Shown here: piece after piece, positions 40,730 through 44,761 of the stretch
How positions within the stretch are numbered: position 1 is the stretch's first letter
Layout: every line of letters starts with the position of its first letter
NCBI GenBank assembly: GCA_965658355.1
Contig: CBFHRX010000012.1
Span: 1-44,761, forward strand
Source: UBA11891 sp965658355
GTDB lineage: Bacteria > Bacteroidota > Bacteroidia > Flavobacteriales > Flavobacteriaceae
DNA: 44,761 nucleotides
Direction: 5' to 3'
Notes under the pieces: generated by a model
What the model saw: the letters and a program-made list of their open reading frames with translations, nothing else
What the model was told of the DNA's origin: nothing
Databases searched by the model: none
Made by a program: the position numbers and the translations under genes

Positions 40730-41006
40730 TCCAAAACCCGAACTCGATCCAGAGTTTGAGACGTTAACCGAAACGGTTGCGGAAAAAGAACATGAAATCA
40801 TGTTGTATAACGATGATGTCAATACTTTTTCGCATGTTATTGAAACCTTAGTTCGCGTATGTGAACACAGTCATCAGCAGGCCGAGCAATGCGCAGTTTT
40901 AGTACATTTTTCTGGTAAGTGTGTTGTGAAAACAGGATCCTATTCTGATCTGGAGCCCCGATGTACTCTTCTATTAGAGGCAGGACTAAGTGCTGAAATT
41001 CTCTGA
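40692..41006 (+). CDS. clpS: ATP-dependent Clp protease adaptor ClpS
   Basis: A 104-residue adaptor that delivers N-degron proteins to the Clp unfoldase. The core motif is LYNDDVNTFSHVIETL, followed by CEHSHQQAEQCAVLVHFSGKC and PRCTLLLEAGLSAEI. These cover the N-degron pocket and the Clp-binding face. The first 30 residues are the usual flexible tail. Two starts are possible, ATG at 40674 and ATG at 40692; both lie inside prmA, so the genes are coupled. I chose 40692. Confidence 0.93.
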   Translation: MTGLQRTFIKSADPKPELDPEFETLTETVAEKEHEIMLYNDDVNTFSHVIETLVRVCEHSHQQAEQCAVLVHFSGKCVVKTGSYSDLEPRCTLLLEAGLSAEIL

Positions 41007-41066
41007 GAGAGGCTTTGGGATATCCAATTGGACATTTTATCGTAATTTAGGTCTCAAAAAAAATTC

Positions 41067-41630
41067 ATGAAAAAAGCGGCAATGATTATTGGGCTATTGG
41101 TACTATCGATCCCTCCATTGACAGCTCAAAACAACAAAGCAATGGACAACACAATTTTTCAATTCACGGTCTCCGATATTTACGGTGACCCCTTTAATTT
41201 TAGTGACTTAAAAGGCAAAAAAGTCATGATTGTCAATACGGCATCACGATGTGGACTTACACCACAATATGAAACCTTACAGGCATTGTATGAGAAGTAC
41301 AAAGACAAAGACTTCCTAATAGTGGGCTTTCCCGCTAATAATTTTCTATCTCAAGAACCGGGTTCTAATGATGAAATTGCTGCCTTTTGCAAAGCCAATT
41401 ATGGCGTAAGCTTCCCCATGATGGAAAAGATCTCTGTGAAGGGTAAAGACATGCATCCTATTTATAAATTTTTAACTTCAGAAGAGGAAAATGGTAAAAT
41501 GAATTCCAAGGTCACCTGGAATTTTCAAAAATATTTGATTGGACCCGAAGGAACTTTAGAGAAGGTGATAGCGCCACGAACACAACCTGATGACCCAGAG
41601 GTCATTGAGTGGATAGAAAAAAATGACTAA
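41067..41630 (+). CDS. Exported glutathione-peroxidase-family protein
   Basis: A 187-residue peroxidase with a signal peptide (cleavage near LTAQ, residue 21), so it acts in the periplasm. The peroxidatic Cys62 lies in NTASRCGLTPQYE, and the Trp-Asn pair is at 151-152 (VTWNFQKYL). The loop that is usually FPCNQF reads FPANNF, so that middle Cys is missing. Cys108 in AAFCKANYGVSFP matches the resolving Cys of thioredoxin-dependent members such as yeast Gpx3, so it is more likely to use a thioredoxin-like reductant than glutathione. It starts a run with the trans-sulfuration enzyme and bshB1, overlapping the former by 8 nt. Confidence 0.92.
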   Translation: MKKAAMIIGLLVLSIPPLTAQNNKAMDNTIFQFTVSDIYGDPFNFSDLKGKKVMIVNTASRCGLTPQYETLQALYEKYKDKDFLIVGFPANNFLSQEPGSNDEIAAFCKANYGVSFPMMEKISVKGKDMHPIYKFLTSEEENGKMNSKVTWNFQKYLIGPEGTLEKVIAPRTQPDDPEVIEWIEKND

Positions 41631-42789
41631 AAAGAAACACTTTAAGACTGTTTGTGTTCACGAAGGCGAACTGAAAGACACCCAGTTTAAAGGGGTTGTC
41701 TCTCCTATATACATGTCCTCAGCCTATGCATTTGAAGACGTGGCTATCAAACGCTATCCGCGTTATTTTAACACCCCCAATCAGGAGGCACTAGCTCATA
41801 AATTAGCGGCCCTTGAAGGTGGAGAAGCTGCTTTGATTTTTGGCTCTGGAATGGCGGCTATTAGCACGGCATTGCTGTCTCATCTAGAAAGGGGAGATCA
41901 CATTATTTTACAGAATGATCTTTATGGAGGGACCCGTAATTTTATTAAAAAAGAATTCCCCAAACTCGGGATCGACTTTAGTTTTACCCAGGGCTTGTTA
42001 GCAGAAGATTTTAAAACACTTCTACAACCCAATACCAAGGGAATATACCTCGAAACCCCCAGCAATCCTTTGTTGAAGATTGTAGATCTTAAAGTATTGA
42101 GTATACTAGCAAAGGAAGCAGGGGTGTGGACTATGATAGACAATACGTTCGCAAGCCCTGTCAATCAGAATCCGATTGAGTTCGGGATCGATATTATTGT
42201 CCACAGTGCTACAAAATACCTGGGAGGGCATTCTGATATCACGGCAGGAGTCGTTATTTCTTCGAAAGTAATTATGGATAAGGTGCACGCATCTGCTATT
42301 AATTATGGCGGAAGTTTAAGCGATATGATGGTGTGGATGTTAGAGCGCAGCATCAAAACCCTGGCGTTACGAGTTCAAGAGCAAAATAAAAATGCACTTC
42401 TTCTAGCACAGTTTTTGGAATCCCATTCCCTGATAGAGGCAGTCCATTATCCGGGATTACAATCCCACCCCGATCATTCTCTAGCTAGTGCACAAATGAA
42501 AGGTTTTGGAGGCATGCTTTCTTTTGAATTATCCCCTTCGGTTGAGGTGCGGACTTTTTGTCAAGAACTGCAGCTGATTAAGCCTGCGATGAGTCTTGCA
42601 GGAGTTGAAAGTACCTTGATTGTACCGCGACTGGCCTCTCACGCACTTCTTACAGAAGAAGAAAGAATGGAGCAGGGAATAGGTCCTTCCTTAATTCGTT
42701 TTTCCTGTGGTATTGAAGAGCAGGATGACCTTCGATACGATATAGAACAGGCATTGGTAAAAGCAAAAAAGACCGCTGATGAAAATTGA
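41623..42789 (+). CDS. PLP-dependent trans-sulfuration enzyme (cystathionine synthase/lyase family)
   Basis: A 388-residue PLP enzyme of the Cys/Met metabolism family. The lysine binding PLP is Lys198 (HSATKYLGGHSD), Asp173 in TMIDNTFASPV pairs with the pyridine nitrogen, and the SGMAAISTALL and YGGTRNFIKK motifs are intact. The family includes cystathionine gamma-synthase, beta-lyase and gamma-lyase; the sequence alone does not separate these. Its place between a peroxidase and bshB1, each overlapping it by 8-11 nt, suggests a role in cysteine supply. Confidence 0.92.
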   Translation: MTKKKHFKTVCVHEGELKDTQFKGVVSPIYMSSAYAFEDVAIKRYPRYFNTPNQEALAHKLAALEGGEAALIFGSGMAAISTALLSHLERGDHIILQNDLYGGTRNFIKKEFPKLGIDFSFTQGLLAEDFKTLLQPNTKGIYLETPSNPLLKIVDLKVLSILAKEAGVWTMIDNTFASPVNQNPIEFGIDIIVHSATKYLGGHSDITAGVVISSKVIMDKVHASAINYGGSLSDMMVWMLERSIKTLALRVQEQNKNALLLAQFLESHSLIEAVHYPGLQSHPDHSLASAQMKGFGGMLSFELSPSVEVRTFCQELQLIKPAMSLAGVESTLIVPRLASHALLTEEERMEQGIGPSLIRFSCGIEEQDDLRYDIEQALVKAKKTADEN

Positions 42790-43498
42790 CATACTGGCAT
42801 TTGGAGCTCATCCTGACGATGTTGAATTAGGAGCGGGCGGTACTTTATGTAAAGCCGTTGCCAACGGCGGCAAAGTAGGTATTATAGACTTGACAAAAGG
42901 GGAGCTAGGAACCCGTGGCAGTGCAGAGATACGCCGTCAAGAAGCGACTAAAGCTGCTGCGATTATAGGTGCCTCTTTTCGTGAAAATATCGGTTTGGCA
43001 GATGGCTTTTTTGAGAATTCAAAAGAAAATCAGCTGGCAGTCATTGAAAAAATTCGTTTGTATCAGCCCGAAGTTGTTCTCTGCAATGCCATTAAAGACC
43101 GCCATATAGATCACGCACGGGGAAGCGATCTGGTAAGTCATGCTTGTTTTCTCAGTGGTTTATCGAAAATCAAAACGCAAGACTCAAAGGGTTCCGAACA
43201 AAGCCCCTGGCGCCCCAAACATGTATTGCATTACATCCAATGGCAAGAGATAGAGCCCCAGTTATGTTTGGATATTAGTGGCTATCTGGATGCTAAAATG
43301 AAAGCCGTTGAAGCCTACTCTTCGCAGTTTTACGATCCCCAATCTACAGCACCAAAAACTCCGATTAGTAGCCAGAACTTCCTTGACAGTGTTGCTTATA
43401 GAGCAAAGAATCTAGGCCGATTGATAGGGGTTGAGGCAGTCGAAGGTTTTACAGTGGAAAAACCAGTAGCCCTAGATACAATAGCGGATTTAATTTAA
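42779..43498 (+). CDS. bshB1: Bacillithiol biosynthesis deacetylase BshB1
   Basis: A 239-residue zinc deacetylase of the PIG-L/LmbE family. It removes acetate from GlcNAc-malate in bacillithiol synthesis. The zinc ligands His11 and Asp14 are in GAHPDDVELGAGGT, and His112 in DRHIDHARG. The long conserved TKGELGTRGSAEIRRQEA and IGLADGFFEN segments are those of BshB1 rather than of other LmbE proteins. It overlaps the trans-sulfuration gene by 11 nt. Bacillithiol genes are known in Bacteroidota. BshA and BshC are not in this window. Confidence 0.93.
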   Translation: MKIDILAFGAHPDDVELGAGGTLCKAVANGGKVGIIDLTKGELGTRGSAEIRRQEATKAAAIIGASFRENIGLADGFFENSKENQLAVIEKIRLYQPEVVLCNAIKDRHIDHARGSDLVSHACFLSGLSKIKTQDSKGSEQSPWRPKHVLHYIQWQEIEPQLCLDISGYLDAKMKAVEAYSSQFYDPQSTAPKTPISSQNFLDSVAYRAKNLGRLIGVEAVEGFTVEKPVALDTIADLI

Positions 43499-43532
43499 AA
43501 TTAAAGCTTTTTTAAAGGCCTAGGGTAAAAAT

Positions 43533-43563
43533 TTTGCCAACCGTTTTAAATGCTTTATTTTTG
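43533..43563 (+). promoter_or_regulatory. Promoter of tRNA-His
   Basis: TTTG (43533-43536), a 19-nt spacer and the perfect -7 element TATTTTTG (43556-43563), ending 9 nt before the tRNA. Confidence 0.75.
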
Positions 43564-43572
43564 CCGCAAATG

Positions 43573-43646
43573 GTGGTTGTAGCTCAGTTGGTTAGAGCGC
43601 CTGATTGTGGTTCAGGAGGTCGTCGGTTCGAGACCGATCTTCCACC
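43573..43646 (+). tRNA. tRNA-His (anticodon GTG) with two U-U mismatches in the acceptor stem
   Basis: The anticodon stem CCTGA/TCAGG encloses TTGTGGT, giving anticodon GTG. The D arm (GCTC/GAGC) and T arm (GTCGG/CCGAT around TTCGAGA) are normal. A G at 43572 could supply G-1, opposite C73 (43646), as tRNA-His requires. The acceptor stem pairs GTGGTTG with CTTCCAC, leaving U5-U68 and U6-U67 unpaired in a row. CCA is not encoded. Confidence 0.93.
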
Positions 43647-43658
43647 CAGTATTAACAA

Positions 43659-43686
43659 GGGATTGCAGCAATGCAGTCCCTTTTTT
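43659..43686 (+). terminator. Terminator after tRNA-His
   Basis: A 9-bp stem (GGGATTGCA / TGCAGTCCC, one T-G wobble) with loop GCAA, followed by six T. Confidence 0.85.
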
Positions 43687-43913
43687 GTTTCCATACTTAC
43701 ACACTATTTGCACAAAAGTCCTATAAAAGAATAATAACCATTAGGATCATTTACAAAATCTCAATAGTTACTCCAATGTATATGTTTTGGATGGGAATTG
43801 AAATAGGTAAGTTATATATAACCGCTTGTCCCACCGCTTGAGGCTAAGGAAAGCGGCACACCATCTTTTTTGTCTAATCAGTTAAAATCAACTATATTTA
43901 GAAAAACACAATT
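43687..43913. other. Intergenic stretch with a possible promoter and one short hairpin
   Basis: No coding frame is convincing here. CCGCTT (43834-43839) and AAGCGG (43851-43856) can form a 6-bp hairpin with an 11-nt loop. At 43869-43900 a TTTG box, 20-nt spacer and near-consensus TATATTTA precede the 43914 gene by 13 nt. I find no copy of the tRNA-His 3' end that would mark an integration site. Confidence 0.5.
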
Positions 43914-44207
43914 ATGAAAAAAGCGTTATATCTTTTTTTAATGACTCCCTTTATTTTAATTGCTTCATCTTTAACTACAATTAAAATCAAGAACAATACT
44001 AGCACTAATATGAGGTTTGAAGTTTATAATAAAGGTAATATGATGGTTACTAACGGTGTAGTTAACGGGTTTTCTGAAGCGAATGTCTACGTTAGTGAAG
44101 CGAGTAATAATATTTATGTAAAATATTGTCCAGCATTTAACTACAATTGTCCAAGCAACGCTTCTCAGGCGTCTAATGAAGGTTATTTAACTTATGAAAT
44201 CAATTAA
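43914..44207 (+). CDS. Small exported protein of unknown function
   Basis: A 97-residue protein with a signal peptide (MKKALYLFLMTPFILIASS) and a mature part of about 75 residues that looks all-beta (TTIKIKNNTSTNMRFEVYNKG), with two Cys (KYCPAFNYNCPS) that could form a disulfide. I recognise no family. It has a plausible promoter of its own. The region is AT-rich and accessory-looking. Translation of the frame is supported by the signal peptide and by Lys/Asn-rich codon use like that of neighbouring AT-rich DNA. Confidence 0.65.
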   Translation: MKKALYLFLMTPFILIASSLTTIKIKNNTSTNMRFEVYNKGNMMVTNGVVNGFSEANVYVSEASNNIYVKYCPAFNYNCPSNASQASNEGYLTYEIN

Positions 44208-44218
44208 ATTCTTGTGCC

Positions 44219-44550
44219 AAAAAAAAATATAAATTTAATATTGCTCTTATCTGTTTATTTTGTCTTATTAACTTAAGTCCTATTCACAGGGTCTACAAAA
44301 ACCCAGAACGAACTAACCATTATAAATCAAATGGTTAAAAAAAAAAGCAAAAAATCCAGTTTATTACTATAACAATACTCAATACTTTTCAAGAGGATTG
44401 GAATGGGATGAACTATAAAGTAATTGAGAAATTTGCTCTAATTATTATAGAGCGTTTAAACTCCTTAGCTCCTTAGAAGAACAGAGTGGCGATTTATCAA
44501 AAGAGCAGGACCAAAATTCATGTACTCCCATTAGAAGTTTGGAACGTTGT
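44219..44550 (+). pseudogene. Probable decayed gene for an exported protein
   Basis: No intact frame spans this stretch, but protein-like segments follow one another in shifting frames. From 44219 a signal-peptide-like run (KKKYKFNIALICLFCLINL) has no start codon. A second frame carries TKTQNELTIINQMVKKK up to a run of ten A (44337-44346). After a shift there, a third frame reads AKNPVYYYNNTQYFSRGLE and is then broken by stops at 44416-44418 and 44425-44427. It continues as NYYRAFKLLSSLEEQSGDL. This is what a gene with two frameshifts and two nonsense changes would look like. The family is not recognisable, and chance cannot be excluded. Confidence 0.4.
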
Positions 44551-44565
44551 TTATTGAGAGTTAGT

Positions 44566-44761
44566 TTAATTAGCCAATTTCATCACGTCTTCCTCCAAGC
44601 AATTAAAATAACCAGTATCACAGTAAGCCTGATATGTCTCAAGATTAAACCTTAAACTGCATATGTTCATATTAAATTTATAATCCTCAAACAAGTTGTA
44701 TTTATAGGTCCAGTAATTTTTTCCTACATCAATACTAAATACGTCACAAAGGCTCCCGCTG
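44566..44761 (-). CDS. C-terminal end of an unknown protein, cut by the window edge
   Basis: On the minus strand the frame is open from the right edge to a TAA at 44566-44568, giving the last 64 residues of a protein that starts outside the window. The segment is rich in Tyr, Asn and Asp and contains four Cys (at residues 5, 34, 47 and 54 of the visible part), with VGKNYWTYKYNLFEDYKF and YCDTGYFNCLEEDVMK. The Cys pattern suggests disulfides and export, but no family is recognised. It faces the decayed gene. Confidence 0.55.
   Translation of the reverse strand, partial: SGSLCDVFSIDVGKNYWTYKYNLFEDYKFNMNICSLRFNLETYQAYCDTGYFNCLEEDVMKLAN

Noticed and set aside
43834..43856. CCGCTT/AAGCGG hairpin as a riboswitch or attachment site
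   Set aside because: Only six base pairs with an 11-nt loop and no supporting context.
43573..43913. Integration site for a mobile element at tRNA-His
   Set aside because: AT-rich accessory DNA follows the tRNA, but no repeat of the tRNA 3' end and no integrase gene is visible within the window.
1..44761. CRISPR array, insertion sequence, toxin-antitoxin or restriction system
   Set aside because: No regularly spaced direct repeats, terminal inverted repeats with a transposase frame, or recognisable defence proteins were seen on either strand.

Overview
The window looks like a chromosomal segment of a marine-type member of the Flavobacteriaceae (Bacteroidota). The evidence is the repeated -7 promoter element TAnnTTTG (several copies with a TTTG box 19 nt upstream), the near absence of Shine-Dalgarno sequences, the tmRNA tag GENNYALAA, a fused SecDF, tRNA genes without encoded CCA, and family-typical genes such as the DUF4293, DUF1599 and OmpP1/FadL proteins. 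Most of it is dense housekeeping DNA. I see no CRISPR array, insertion sequence, prophage or defence operon.

Layout: 1-2933 holds four secreted or exported proteins on the minus strand (an S9 peptidase cut by the left edge, a rhodanese, and two poorly known proteins that share a duplicated promoter and leader). 3169-3564 is ssrA (tmRNA). 3782-6254 is typA facing ftsE. 6364-12817 is a large TPR protein overlapping an outer-membrane beta-barrel gene, then a lipoprotein amidohydrolase. 12973-20763 holds asnB, gyrB, mdh and secDF, each with its own promoter. 20880-25310 is a YceI protein, then a minus-strand run folE-cysS-yidD-lgt and a YfiT-like metalloenzyme. 25378-28079 is an OmpP1/FadL gene behind a low-complexity exported protein. 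28173-31735 is proS, tRNA-Glu, rpsT and rho. 31867-39888 holds DUF4293, a phosphoesterase, a small membrane protein, truA, an ABC exporter, cdaA-folP, DUF1599, a peptide-type permease and tpiA. 39893-43498 is prmA-clpS, then a run of a glutathione-peroxidase-like protein, a trans-sulfuration enzyme and bshB1. Beyond tRNA-His (43573) the DNA turns AT-rich and accessory, with a small exported ORF, what looks like a decayed gene, and the end of an unknown CDS cut by the right edge.

Functional threads: protein export and lipoprotein maturation (secDF, yidD, lgt), translation and ribosome rescue (ssrA, typA, proS, cysS, rpsT, truA, prmA, two tRNAs), folate and c-di-AMP (folE, folP, cdaA), and low-molecular-weight thiol chemistry (bshB1, the YfiT-like enzyme, the peroxidase, the trans-sulfuration enzyme). 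The least explained items are the TPR/beta-barrel pair, the duplicated promoter-leader block of the 2244 and 2933 genes, the aromatic/Arg-rich exported protein, and palindromes set into the asnB and yceI promoters. I did not find a clearly new multi-gene system. All family names come from reading motifs, without database searches.
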